A DNA stretch of 64,000 nucleotides from Poriferisodalis sp965221945 (lineage in GTDB: Bacteria > Actinomycetota > Acidimicrobiia > Acidimicrobiales > Poriferisodalaceae): positions 2,604,001-2,668,000 of the forward strand of contig NZ_OZ244925.1 of NCBI RefSeq assembly GCF_965221945.1, given 5' to 3'. Each line of letters starts with the position of its first letter. The first letter of the stretch is position 1. The notes beneath the pieces are model-generated. The model was given only the letters and a program-made list of their open reading frames with translations. It was not told where the DNA came from and did not search any database. Positions 35,818-43,673 of this stretch are shown in pieces. Made by a program: the position numbers and the translations under genes.

Positions 35818-36960
35818 ATGACCGACTTCCGCTTCACCATCCTGGTGGTGCCCTACATGCGCCGTCGCGGCGAGCAGATCGGCCTCGCCGGATCCATTCC
35901 AGAGCGCTGGCAGACCCTCATGGACCACATCCGGACCCAGATGCAGTTCGCGGAGTCGGTGGGCTATGACGGCTTCGCCATGACCGAGCAGCACATGCAG
36001 GTGGAAGGCATCGAGACCACCACGAACCCGCTGTTCTGGGACTACTTCGTCGCCCAGCACACCGAGCGCATGCGAGTCGGGCAGCTCGGCATGAATCTGA
36101 CCGCCGTCAATCCGATCCAGCTCGCCGAGAACATCGCCATGCTCGATCACTTCACCGGCGGGCGAACGTTTGTGGGGTTCTCACGCGGCAACACTCCTCG
36201 CTGGACGGGAACGTTCGGCCAGCACTTGGGCATCACCTCCACCGAATCCGACAAGTCCGAGTCGGACCAGCGCAACCGCCGGGCGCTGTATGAGAACTGG
36301 CACCTCATCAAGTCGCTGTGGACCCAGGAGAAGGTATCCATCCAAGGCGAGTTCTGGCAGGCCCCGCCCGAGATGGAGTGGCACTTCCCGCCCACCGACG
36401 ACTTCGATCCGACTGCGGTCGACGAGAACAAGACACTGAGGGAGATCGGCATTGTTCCCCGGCCGCTGCAGCAGCCGCACCCGCCGGTGTACGCACCGTT
36501 CAGCTACAGCATGGAGACGTCAAAGTTCTGGGCGCGCGAGGGCGGGAAGATGGTCAGCTTCGTCGCACCCGAGCGGCAGAGCTTCATTGGCACAGCGCTC
36601 GGCATCTATCTCGAAGAAGCCCACAACTCGGGGCGTGAGACCACGGCGGCAGATGCGCTGGCGATCGGCGGTCACCTCACGATGGGCCGCACGCCCGCTG
36701 AGGCCGCCGACCTGTATGCCGGCTTTGAAGAGCTGTTCAACTGGGCCTACAACGCACCCCCCTATGTCGTGCCGATGGGACGCGTGTGGCGTGGTAGCCG
36801 GGAGGAGGAACTCGACCACGTCGCCTCGTTGCACGAGGAGTTCGGCGTCACCGAGTTCTTCCTGTGGCACCACGTCGGCTACTTCGAACAGGACGAGGAG
36901 CTGGCCATGCTCAACGAGTTCGCCGAGGGCGTCATCGCTCCCCTGCGGGCTCGCTCGTGA
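35818..36960 (+). CDS. LLM class flavin-dependent oxidoreductase
   Basis: This 380-residue bacterial-luciferase-like monooxygenase or reductase has the TIM-barrel segments QFAESVGYDGFAMTEQHMQV, GQLGMNLTAVNPIQLAENIA, MLDHFTGGRTFVGFSRGN and a long insertion with KSLWTQEKVSIQGEFW. The C-terminal EEFGVTEFFLWHHVGYFEQD closes the barrel. The start MTDFRFTILVVPYM at 35818 follows AAAGGA. The membrane protein gene begins 17 bases later and is co-transcribed. The substrate is unknown; terpene or alkane-type monooxygenation is a general guess for the family. Confidence 0.88.
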   Translation: MTDFRFTILVVPYMRRRGEQIGLAGSIPERWQTLMDHIRTQMQFAESVGYDGFAMTEQHMQVEGIETTTNPLFWDYFVAQHTERMRVGQLGMNLTAVNPIQLAENIAMLDHFTGGRTFVGFSRGNTPRWTGTFGQHLGITSTESDKSESDQRNRRALYENWHLIKSLWTQEKVSIQGEFWQAPPEMEWHFPPTDDFDPTAVDENKTLREIGIVPRPLQQPHPPVYAPFSYSMETSKFWAREGGKMVSFVAPERQSFIGTALGIYLEEAHNSGRETTAADALAIGGHLTMGRTPAEAADLYAGFEELFNWAYNAPPYVVPMGRVWRGSREEELDHVASLHEEFGVTEFFLWHHVGYFEQDEELAMLNEFAEGVIAPLRARS

Positions 36961-36976
36961 GCCGGGCCGCAGCACT

Positions 36977-37612
36977 GTGACCGAAGCGACAGGCCCAAGC
37001 TCCGGCGTTTCGGCGCTGGACAGTCGCCGTCGCGCGGTCGTCGTGGCGATGGCGTTCAAGGTCGCACTGGCGATGTGTTTCGTGGTGGCGATCGTCGTGC
37101 CGCTCGACCATCTCGAGGGCAAAGGAATGCTGTTCCGCTTCCCGCTGTTCATGCTGTCAGCGGTGGTGGTGCCGTTGGCGTGGCGCGGACGATTCCGGCC
37201 CTACCCCGCAACCGCGGATGTGCTGATTGTGGCCCCGTTCCTCATCGACACGCTCGGCAACCTGGCCTACGTGTATGACACGTTCGAAGCCACCGATGAC
37301 GTGCTGCACACGCTCAACTGGATCCTGCTCGTCGGTGCGTTCCATGCATGGCGCTACCGCCGCGGAGGGGCCAGCCTGTCCCGCGCCGATGCTTGGCTGC
37401 TCGGCGCCAGCCTGGGAGCGCTCGCCATTGTGGGCTGGGAAGCCGCCGAGTGGATCGTGGCTGAAACCGGCGCGGGCGGCGGACTGGACCTCACCTACGA
37501 CGACACCGTCGCCGATCTCGTGCTGTCCACCGGCGGCGGCATGATTGGATCAGCAATCGCGGTTGCCCTGTTCCCACCCCCACGCGCCAACTCAAGTATT
37601 GAAAATTCATAA
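36977..37612 (+). CDS. Multi-pass membrane protein (DUF2238/YjdF-like)
   Basis: From the GTG at 36977, the 211-residue product has about six hydrophobic helices (near residues 22-42, 50-65, 75-95, 105-122, 140-160, 185-205). Sequence such as IDTLGNLAYVYDTFEATDD and LHTLNWILLVGAFHAW, and the C-terminal LVLSTGGGMIGSAIAVALF, resembles the DUF2238/YjdF membrane family with its YDxxxD pattern. The function is unknown. It follows the LLM gene by 17 bases. The upstream part of the open frame is antisense-like noise and is excluded. Confidence 0.75.
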   Translation: MTEATGPSSGVSALDSRRRAVVVAMAFKVALAMCFVVAIVVPLDHLEGKGMLFRFPLFMLSAVVVPLAWRGRFRPYPATADVLIVAPFLIDTLGNLAYVYDTFEATDDVLHTLNWILLVGAFHAWRYRRGGASLSRADAWLLGASLGALAIVGWEAAEWIVAETGAGGGLDLTYDDTVADLVLSTGGGMIGSAIAVALFPPPRANSSIENS

Positions 37613-37631
37613 AATAACTTGAAAGGAGCTA

Positions 37632-37718
37632 TTGGCTGTTGTAGAGACTGCGGGTGTCTCCGACTCCGCCAGCTCATCGTCGATGTCGCTGTCAGATTCG
37701 CGCCGACAGGTAGCGTGA
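37632..37718 (+). CDS. Possible 28-residue leader ORF
   Basis: A TTG start five bases after AAAGGAG opens a 28-codon frame (LAVVETAGVSDSASSSSMSL onward) that stops one base before the GTG of the next gene. The strong ribosome site is the only support; it could be a leader peptide coupling translation to the toxin-like gene, or chance. Confidence 0.2.
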   Translation: MAVVETAGVSDSASSSSMSLSDSRRQVA

Positions 37719-37719
37719 G

Positions 37720-37962
37720 GTGGAACCCCATATTCGACCCGCCGCCCGCAAGCACGGCATCAGCGACGCCGACATCCTTCACGCTTATCGAAACGCCTTT
37801 GATGCACATGAGATTGAGGACATGACCATGATCATCGGAGGGGATCGCTCGGGTCGACCCATTGAACTCGGCGTTCGGCGTCTGGAGCCGATCCCAGAAA
37901 TTGTCCACGCAATGCCAGCACGGCCGAGATTCCTGCGGCATCCCTGGAATGGTGCTCGATGA
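37720..37962 (+). CDS. Small toxin-like protein of a two-gene module
   Basis: The 80-residue product from GTG 37720 reads HIRPAARKHGISDADILHAY, MTMIIGGDRSGRPIELGVR and ends IVHAMPARPRFLRH. The pattern of an HG-I-x-D-x-D-x-x-HA-x-R opening and an HAM-x-AR-x-x-FL end recurs in small actinobacterial proteins paired with an antitoxin-like partner and resembles BrnT-like beta-sheet toxins. Its stop overlaps the start of the next gene (ATGA). Toxicity is inferred from size and coupling only. Confidence 0.6.
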   Translation: MEPHIRPAARKHGISDADILHAYRNAFDAHEIEDMTMIIGGDRSGRPIELGVRRLEPIPEIVHAMPARPRFLRHPWNGAR

Positions 37963-38240
37963 TGAGGCCCACCATCGACGAGCTCATCGACAATGGCGAT
38001 TGGGACGAAGTCGCGCGACGCTTCGAAGGCTTCGATGTCGAGCGGGCCGTTCGCCGCCCAATCTCAGACTGGTGGCTCCGCTGTGCCGCCGGCGACCCCA
38101 AGAGTCCTGACGATCTGCTTCGAACCAAGGTGGCTGCCGCCCGCGCCGACGGCGTCTCATGGCAGCGCATCGGCGAACTTCTGGGCGTGCCCGAGGCAGA
38201 AGCCCAGCAGCGCTACGACTCGCCCAGCAAGCCCTCCTGA
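37959..38240 (+). CDS. Antitoxin-like partner with helix-turn-helix end
   Basis: The 93-residue product starts with a double ATG (MMRPTIDELID), contains RRPISDWWLRCAA and ends in DGVSWQRIGELLGVPEAEAQ, a good helix-turn-helix with the sequence pattern of a resolvase/sigma-like recognition helix. It begins four bases inside the preceding toxin-like gene. The pair therefore looks like a toxin-antitoxin module in toxin-first order, with this protein as DNA-binding regulator. Confidence 0.6.
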   Translation: MMRPTIDELIDNGDWDEVARRFEGFDVERAVRRPISDWWLRCAAGDPKSPDDLLRTKVAAARADGVSWQRIGELLGVPEAEAQQRYDSPSKPS

Positions 38241-38292
38241 TAACAACCACCCTCACAGCAGCACAACACGACAAGGCTCGCGGCCAAGCGGC

Positions 38293-39288
38293 TCAAGCTG
38301 CTCCACCAGCCTCCCGACGCCCTACGTGCGTCTCCAGCACTCGACGAATGAAGTCCACGACCTTCTCGGCACCGCTCGCGTTGAGGTCTCGGAAGAGCGA
38401 GGTCATGAGTTGGAGACACTCGACCTCGCGTTCGGAAATCTGCTGACGATATGCGAAGTGCGCCCAGTCATTTCGGAAGTCGCGCAACTTGTCAAACGGC
38501 TTCTCTCGAAAGGCGGATTCGCGAAGACTCGGAAAGCAGTGCTTGACCTTGGACCAGTTCATGATGACGAAGCGCAGCCAAAGTTTGGGGTCATGTGAGA
38601 GTTCCGGCATCAGGAGAGGGTGATCCGCTGCCCTCATCGCCGCGTCTCGGAGCCACTGCGCACTGCGTTCTCCAGATTCCGCAAGAAAGCAGGATTGCAG
38701 TTCTGCCCCCAGGATCCGAAGCGATCGCTCAACGAGGTCGCGTTCGTCGTCGACGAGCGAATAGGGCCAAACTGACACCAAGGTGTCTCGTCGCATGCCG
38801 GTGATCCCGGTGCCAAGCCACGCATCCTGCACTTCGTCAGGTGCCCGAGCAGCACCGAAAGCCCAGCGAACGCGTTGACCCGCCTCTTCGAGCTCGCGCC
38901 ATCGCTCATCCTCAAGTGGACCGGACCTGTACCCGTCGTCGTGACCGCTGCGCAGGAACTCATTTACGGGCAACCGGTGGTGAGCGTCTCCTTTGAGGCC
39001 GGCAACCCAATGCCAGCCGTCGACTTGCACCACTGCTTGGACAATCCCTTCGTGGAACGCAACCGCGTACTCCACATCCAGGGCAACTCGATCGTTCAGG
39101 GCTTGTACGTCGTTCCCCGGCATCTCCCACCAGCCGCGCATTGAGTTGACGGCCTTCTGCGGCCAGTCGCCTTGCTCGTCGCCTTCGCGATATCCGCTCC
39201 GGTATTTCTTCTTCGTCCGATGGCTGAGCCGGAACAAGACGGCGGGAAACTCGTTGCGGGGATCATTCCAATCGTTCTCTGCAACCAC
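38293..39288 (-). CDS. HEPN domain protein (Swt1/DUF5677-like C-terminus)
   Basis: The C-terminal third of this 331-residue protein has the HEPN signature: LRDFRNDWAHFAYRQQISER near residues 270-290, with RNDWAH matching R-x4-H of HEPN ribonucleases, after a helix MNWSKVKHCFPS. The N-terminal two thirds (ALDVEYAVAFHEGIVQAVVQ, WHWVAGLKGDAHH, DAWLGTGITGMRRDT) match nothing I know. HEPN proteins are frequently RNases in toxin-antitoxin or abortive-infection systems. It lies among other TA-like genes; no partner gene is directly attached. Confidence 0.65.
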   Translation of the reverse strand: MVAENDWNDPRNEFPAVLFRLSHRTKKKYRSGYREGDEQGDWPQKAVNSMRGWWEMPGNDVQALNDRVALDVEYAVAFHEGIVQAVVQVDGWHWVAGLKGDAHHRLPVNEFLRSGHDDGYRSGPLEDERWRELEEAGQRVRWAFGAARAPDEVQDAWLGTGITGMRRDTLVSVWPYSLVDDERDLVERSLRILGAELQSCFLAESGERSAQWLRDAAMRAADHPLLMPELSHDPKLWLRFVIMNWSKVKHCFPSLRESAFREKPFDKLRDFRNDWAHFAYRQQISEREVECLQLMTSLFRDLNASGAEKVVDFIRRVLETHVGRREAGGAA

Positions 39289-39381
39289 GATTGCCCAAGA
39301 CCTCCTTGACCGGCGCGGGTGAGATTCGCGAGCGAATCAGCAGTTGCCAAGCCGCCGCGCATAGTAGGGCCGCGCATCAGG

Positions 39382-39456
39382 TCAGAGCGAGCGGAGGCAA
39401 TCGAAGTTGTCGTCAAGGACTGCGTCCTGCATGCGCTATACGAACGGCGCGAGACG
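39382..39456 (-). pseudogene. Duplicated 3' end of the neighbouring aminotransferase gene
   Basis: In one frame these 25 codons read RRLAPFV, a stop, RMQDAVLDDNFDCLRSL and a stop. They align without gaps with the true end of the aminotransferase at 40104 (RHLVRFAFCKQHDVLDAAIE then RLRSL), including a 19-base identical stretch over the stop codon (GGTCAGAGCGAGCGGAGGC on the plus strand, 39380-39398 and 40102-40120). The remnant lies on the far side of the MntA/HepT genes and forms the out-of-frame tail of the HepT reading frame. Confidence 0.8.
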
Positions 39457-39688
39457 CCGGCTCCCGTGGTTGCTGCTCGTCATCGGCGGATCCCAGCGGT
39501 CGCAAGACACAGTCATGACGACTGGAGTGCCACACCATCGCTTCGCCGATGATCTCAAGCTGTCTCTCAGCGGTGCTCTGGAGAATCCAGCTTCGGTCGA
39601 ATTCCGCGCGGCCAAGCGCCGCAATCTCGACCAGCTTGTTGCACGCATCGAGAATGTCGTGGACACGCTCGGCGTCGCTGCGAGTCAC
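39413..39688 (-). pseudogene. Truncated HepT-like (DUF86) toxin gene
   Basis: The first half reads RVHDILDACNKLVEIAALGR, STAERQLEIIGEA, the normal HepT/HEPN opening. The second half, where the catalytic RNxLxHGY segment should lie, is replaced by sequence that runs out of frame into the duplicated aminotransferase end (39382-39456). Without the R-x4-H motif the protein should be inactive as RNase. Its ATG overlaps the stop of the MntA-like gene, the usual arrangement. Confidence 0.7.
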
Positions 39689-39975
39689 AGAAGTATTGCG
39701 TCCTCGAACATTCCCCGGTGGCTCTCACGCACTGCCGAAGAATCAACAACGTCGACATGCTGGCCGAGCAATTCCGTCAAGTCCACTTGCAGGCCTGCAA
39801 TGTCGAATAGGTCAGCGTCGACGGCGAATTCGACGAGGAAGTCGTAGTCGCTCCGGTCCGTGTCCTCGTCTCGGGCCACCGAGCCAATAAGCGATATCGA
39901 CCGCGCCTTGGCGCGTTCCGCGGCGATGCGGATCGCTACCCGATGAGTCTCGAGCACGGCGTCGCGACGGTTCAC
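39685..39975 (-). CDS. MntA-like nucleotidyltransferase antitoxin
   Basis: The 96-residue minimal nucleotidyltransferase, from GTG 39975, carries GSVARDEDTDRSDYDFLVEF, the GSxAR...SDxD active site, and a third carboxylate around HVDVVDSS. MntA proteins AMPylate and silence HepT RNases. The partner HepT at 39413 is broken, so this gene may be a leftover or act alone. It lies 128 bases downstream of the aminotransferase on the same strand. Confidence 0.85.
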   Translation of the reverse strand: MNRRDAVLETHRVAIRIAAERAKARSISLIGSVARDEDTDRSDYDFLVEFAVDADLFDIAGLQVDLTELLGQHVDVVDSSAVRESHRGMFEDAILL

Positions 39976-40103
39976 ATTTTCGACTGTACCGGCGCGGTTG
40001 CCGACGATCGCCCGCAGCCAAAGCAGCTCGGAGCGGTGCCGCCATTCGACACGGTCGCGGCCAGCTTGCAGTGCCACACCGAGACACCCATCGTGCAGGT
40101 CGG

Positions 40104-41264
40104 TCAGAGCGAGCGGAGGCGTTCGATTGCCGCGTCGAGGACGTCGTGCTGCTTGCAGAACGCGAAGCGCACGAGGTGGCGGCCCTCGTCGACATTGTCG
40201 TACATGACCACGTTCGGCACTGCCGCCACGCCGATCCGCTCCGGCAAATTCCAGCAGAATTCGACGCCGTCGTCGTGCCCGATCGAGCGGATGTCCGCCG
40301 TGATGAAGTAGGTGCCGGACGGCTCGAAGACTTCGAGACCGGTCGAGCACAGGCCAGCGGACAGCCGGTCCCGCTTGGCACGCAACTCATCGGCCTGGGC
40401 CTTGAAGTAGTCATCGCCGAGGTCCAGCCCTACAGCGATCGCGTGCTGGAACGGACCGCCGCTCACGTAGGTGAGCCACTGCTTGGCCGTGCGCACCGCC
40501 GCAACCAGCTCCGGGCGTGCGCAGACCCAGCCGATCTTCCAGCCCGTCACGGCGAAGGTCTTGCCACCGCTCGAGATGGTGACCGTGCGGTCAGCCATAC
40601 CCGGCAGCGTCGCGATCGGGATGTGCTCGCCGTCGAAGGTGAGGTGCTCGTACACCTCGTCGGTGACAACGATGAGATCTCGCTCGACGGCCACCGATGC
40701 GATGGCTTCCAGCTCCGCCCGGCTGAACACCTTGCCGGTCGGGTTGTGCGGGCTGTTGAGCACCAGCAGCCGGGTGCGCGCCGTCACCGCCGCCGCCAGC
40801 TCGTCAGGATCGAATCCGTAGTCGGGCGGCCGCAGGGTCACCACCTTGCGCACCGCTCCCGCCATGGAGATGACTGCGCCGTACAGGTCGTACCAGGGCT
40901 CGAAGGTGAGCACATCGTCGCCCACCTCAGTCAGCGCCAGGATGCTCGCGGCCAGCGCCTCGCTCGCGCCCGCCGTGATGAGCACCTCGCTGTCGGGGTC
41001 GACCTCCATCCCCCAGAACCGCTTCTGATGCCGCGCAACCGCATGTCGCAGCTCCCCGATGCCGATGCCCGGCGGGTACTGATTCGCGGTGCCGCTGCGA
41101 ATCGCCTTCACCGCGGCTTCGAGTACTTCGATCGGTCCGTCGGTGTCGGGGAAGCCCTGGCCGAGATTGATGGCCCCGGTCCGCACCGCCAATGCAGACA
41201 TCTCGGCGAAGATCGTCGACTGGTAGCCCTGCAGACGCGAGTTCAGGTACGGCAGCCGTGCCAC
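40104..41264 (-). CDS. Fold-type I PLP-dependent aminotransferase
   Basis: This 386-residue class I/II aminotransferase starts at GTG 41264 (ARLPYLNSRLQGYQSTIFAE). Landmarks: INLGQGFPDTDGP, ANQYPPGIGIGELRHAVARH, LNSPHNPTGKVFSR (PLP-contact asparagine), VVTDEVYEHLTFDG and the Schiff-base lysine in ISSGGKTFAVTGWKIGWVC. It resembles methionine/kynurenine-type or actinobacterial N-succinyl-diaminopimelate aminotransferases; the substrate cannot be fixed. A diverged second copy of its last codons lies beyond the MntA/HepT genes. Confidence 0.9.
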   Translation of the reverse strand: MARLPYLNSRLQGYQSTIFAEMSALAVRTGAINLGQGFPDTDGPIEVLEAAVKAIRSGTANQYPPGIGIGELRHAVARHQKRFWGMEVDPDSEVLITAGASEALAASILALTEVGDDVLTFEPWYDLYGAVISMAGAVRKVVTLRPPDYGFDPDELAAAVTARTRLLVLNSPHNPTGKVFSRAELEAIASVAVERDLIVVTDEVYEHLTFDGEHIPIATLPGMADRTVTISSGGKTFAVTGWKIGWVCARPELVAAVRTAKQWLTYVSGGPFQHAIAVGLDLGDDYFKAQADELRAKRDRLSAGLCSTGLEVFEPSGTYFITADIRSIGHDDGVEFCWNLPERIGVAAVPNVVMYDNVDEGRHLVRFAFCKQHDVLDAAIERLRSL

Positions 41265-41356
41265 GTCTCTGATCGTACGACGACGGTCAATCAAGATGGC
41301 CCAATAGTCGGTACCCCGGGAATTTGACTCGGTATCGCAACGATAGGCAGGTAATA

Positions 41357-42577
41357 ATGACGGCCATGCCGACACCAGAGCTGAACCCCCATGTGCCCGC
41401 CCGCTACGACACCGCCGGGGTTGACCTCGTGTCGGTAGACGGCGTGCTGTCGACTACCCGCTCCGTGCGGCTCCGTCTCGACTTGGAGCGAGAGATCCCC
41501 CAGGACCTCGTGCTCGACTGCATCGACATCGCCGAGCAGGGTCCTGGCGGCGGCAACCAGGCAAGCCGGCGCTGGCTGCTGATCCGCGACCCCGCCCAGC
41601 GGCAGGCAATCGGCGAGATGTACGACTCGGTTGTCGGCGCATTCATGCGCCAAGGCCGCGATGCCACAGCGGGCACCGGCCATCCGATGGAACAGGTGAT
41701 GAAATCTGCCTCCCATCTCGCGGAGCACCTCGCGGAGGTTCCGGTCATCGTCATTCCCTGCGTGTGGGGTGTGCACGACGACAGCGGCAAGCCCGGACTC
41801 TTCGACTCCGTGCTGCAGTCGGCGTGGAGCTTCTGCCTCGCGGCCCGTGCACGTGGCATGGCGACCGCGTGGACCACTGCGATCCTCAACAAGGAAGACG
41901 AGCTGCGCGAGCTGCTGGGCATTCCTGACGGGGTCACCCCGGTCGCGCTGCTGCCGCTGGCGTTCGCGAAGGGCACGGACTTCGGGGCCATCCCGCGCCG
42001 TCGCGCCAACGAGATCGCCTACGTCGACGGCTGGGGCCGCACCTGGGAGCAGCGGGGGAACGAAGCGACGGCTCGCGCCATCGGTGAGGGGCCCGGTGCC
42101 ACGTTCGAACTGGATATCGACGCATCGCCCGAACGTCTCTGGGAAATCGTCAGCGACATCAATGTGGGCGCGAATTTCTCCGAAGAGTTCGTGCGAGCCG
42201 AGTGGGCCCCCGGCTACGACGGTCCCGCCCTCGGCGCCAAGTTCATCGGGCACAACCAGCATCCCGCCATCGGCGAGTGGAACATCGATCTCACCATCAC
42301 CGAGTACGAGCCGAACGTCCTCTTCGGCTGGGCCACTGGCGAGACCGAGGATGTCGCCGGCGCCCGCTGGCGCTACGAGATCGACCATCTGCATGGTCAG
42401 CGCTCGCGGCTGCGCCACACGGTCCGCCTCGGACCCGGCCCATCTGGCCTCAGCGCCGCGATCGAAGCGATGCCTGACAAAGAGCCGCGCATCGTCTCGC
42501 GGCGCCAGAGCGAGCACTTGGCGAACATGAAGCGGTGCGTCGAGGGCATCAAGGCACTCGCCGAAGGCAACACTTGA
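41357..42577 (+). CDS. Nitroreductase-SRPBCC fusion protein
   Basis: This 406-residue protein has two domains. Residues about 20-225 are a nitroreductase-like flavoprotein (STTRSVRLRLDLEREIPQDL, PGGGNQASRRWLLIRDPAQR with the FMN-binding pattern, AWSFCLAARARGMATAW, LLGIPDGVTPVALLPLAF). Residues about 245-390 are an SRPBCC/polyketide-cyclase fold (FELDIDASPERLWEIVSDIN, GWATGETEDVAGARWRYEID). Each half is common alone; the joined form suggests a reductase with its own ligand-binding module. The GTG/ATG choice is unclear; ATG 41357 is used. It overlaps gluQ by four bases, so the two are coupled. Confidence 0.85.
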   Translation: MTAMPTPELNPHVPARYDTAGVDLVSVDGVLSTTRSVRLRLDLEREIPQDLVLDCIDIAEQGPGGGNQASRRWLLIRDPAQRQAIGEMYDSVVGAFMRQGRDATAGTGHPMEQVMKSASHLAEHLAEVPVIVIPCVWGVHDDSGKPGLFDSVLQSAWSFCLAARARGMATAWTTAILNKEDELRELLGIPDGVTPVALLPLAFAKGTDFGAIPRRRANEIAYVDGWGRTWEQRGNEATARAIGEGPGATFELDIDASPERLWEIVSDINVGANFSEEFVRAEWAPGYDGPALGAKFIGHNQHPAIGEWNIDLTITEYEPNVLFGWATGETEDVAGARWRYEIDHLHGQRSRLRHTVRLGPGPSGLSAAIEAMPDKEPRIVSRRQSEHLANMKRCVEGIKALAEGNT

Positions 42578-43575
42578 GCGAAGACCCGACAACGGGCCGT
42601 TGGGCGCCGAGCCCGACCGGCGATCTGCACCTCGGAAACCTGCGCACCGCACTGCTGGCGTGGCTGTTCGCTCGCTCGGACGGGGGGCGGCTGCTGTGGC
42701 GGTTCGAAGATCTCGACGGTGCCGTGCGGCCGCAGTTCTACGACTCGCAGCTGCGCGACGTTGCCGCGCTGGGACTGGACTGGGACGGCGAGCCTGTGCG
42801 CCAGAGCGACCGGATGGAGCTGTATCGCGATGCCATCTCGGACTTGATCCGACGAGGACTCACCTACGAGTGCTTCTGCACGCGACGCGAGATCACCGAG
42901 GCTGTAGCAGCACCGCACGGACTGTCGCCCGAGGGCGCATACCCTGGCACCTGCAGGCAATTCACCCGCGGCGAACGCGAACGGCGTCGCAGCGACGGCC
43001 GTCCCCCGGCCCTGCGATTACGCGTCGACGCCAGCGACTCGGGCCACGCCGAGCTCACGGTCACCGATCTGCAGCTCGGCTCGTACACCGGCATCGTCGA
43101 CGACTTCGTGCTCCAGCGGGGGGACGGCACCCCGGCGTACAACCTGGCGGTCGTGGTGGACGACGCAGCCCAAGGCATCAACCAGGTTGTCCGGGGCGAC
43201 GATCTGCTGACTTCCACGCCACGCCAGGTGCACCTCGCAGCACTGCTCGGCGTCGAATCCCCGTCGTACGCGCACGTTCCATTGGTGCTGGGTCCGCAAG
43301 GTTGGCGCCTCGCGAAGCGGGATGGCGCCGTGACTCTGGCGGACTGGCGGGCGCTCGGCGAGACCCCGCTCGATGTCACGAATCTTCTCTTGGCAAGCCT
43401 CGGGCTGAAACCCGCCACGTCCACCCAGGACCTGGCTGCAATTGCCGCAGTCTTCGATCCCGCGGCGCTACCGAACCAGCCGTGGGTCTGCACACCTCCA
43501 CCCGCGGGCGACAAGCGTGACCGTCGCGGACACCGCGACAATGATCGGGATGCTGCTCGCCGTGAGGCCAATTGA
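42574..43575 (+). CDS. gluQ: Glutamyl-Q tRNA(Asp) synthetase
   Basis: This truncated GluRS-like enzyme loads glutamate on queuosine of tRNA(Asp). The 333-residue product has GRWAPSPTGDLHLGNLRTAL (HIGH motif as HLGN), the E-D-L-D-G segment RFEDLDG, YECFCTRREI and YPGTCR supplying the zinc cysteines, RLRVDAS, and LAKRDGAVTL in place of KMSKS. It lacks the C-terminal anticodon-binding domain, as expected for GluQRS. The TTG start overlaps the previous stop (TTGA). Confidence 0.92.
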   Translation: MSEDPTTGRWAPSPTGDLHLGNLRTALLAWLFARSDGGRLLWRFEDLDGAVRPQFYDSQLRDVAALGLDWDGEPVRQSDRMELYRDAISDLIRRGLTYECFCTRREITEAVAAPHGLSPEGAYPGTCRQFTRGERERRRSDGRPPALRLRVDASDSGHAELTVTDLQLGSYTGIVDDFVLQRGDGTPAYNLAVVVDDAAQGINQVVRGDDLLTSTPRQVHLAALLGVESPSYAHVPLVLGPQGWRLAKRDGAVTLADWRALGETPLDVTNLLLASLGLKPATSTQDLAAIAAVFDPAALPNQPWVCTPPPAGDKRDRRGHRDNDRDAARREAN

Positions 43576-43673
43576 GCAGCACGCAGAGGTCCCTAAGATC
43601 AAGCACGGACTGCGGGGACCCACCACCTGATTCCAGTCACGGCCGCCTGATCGACCGCAGCGGGAGACACACC

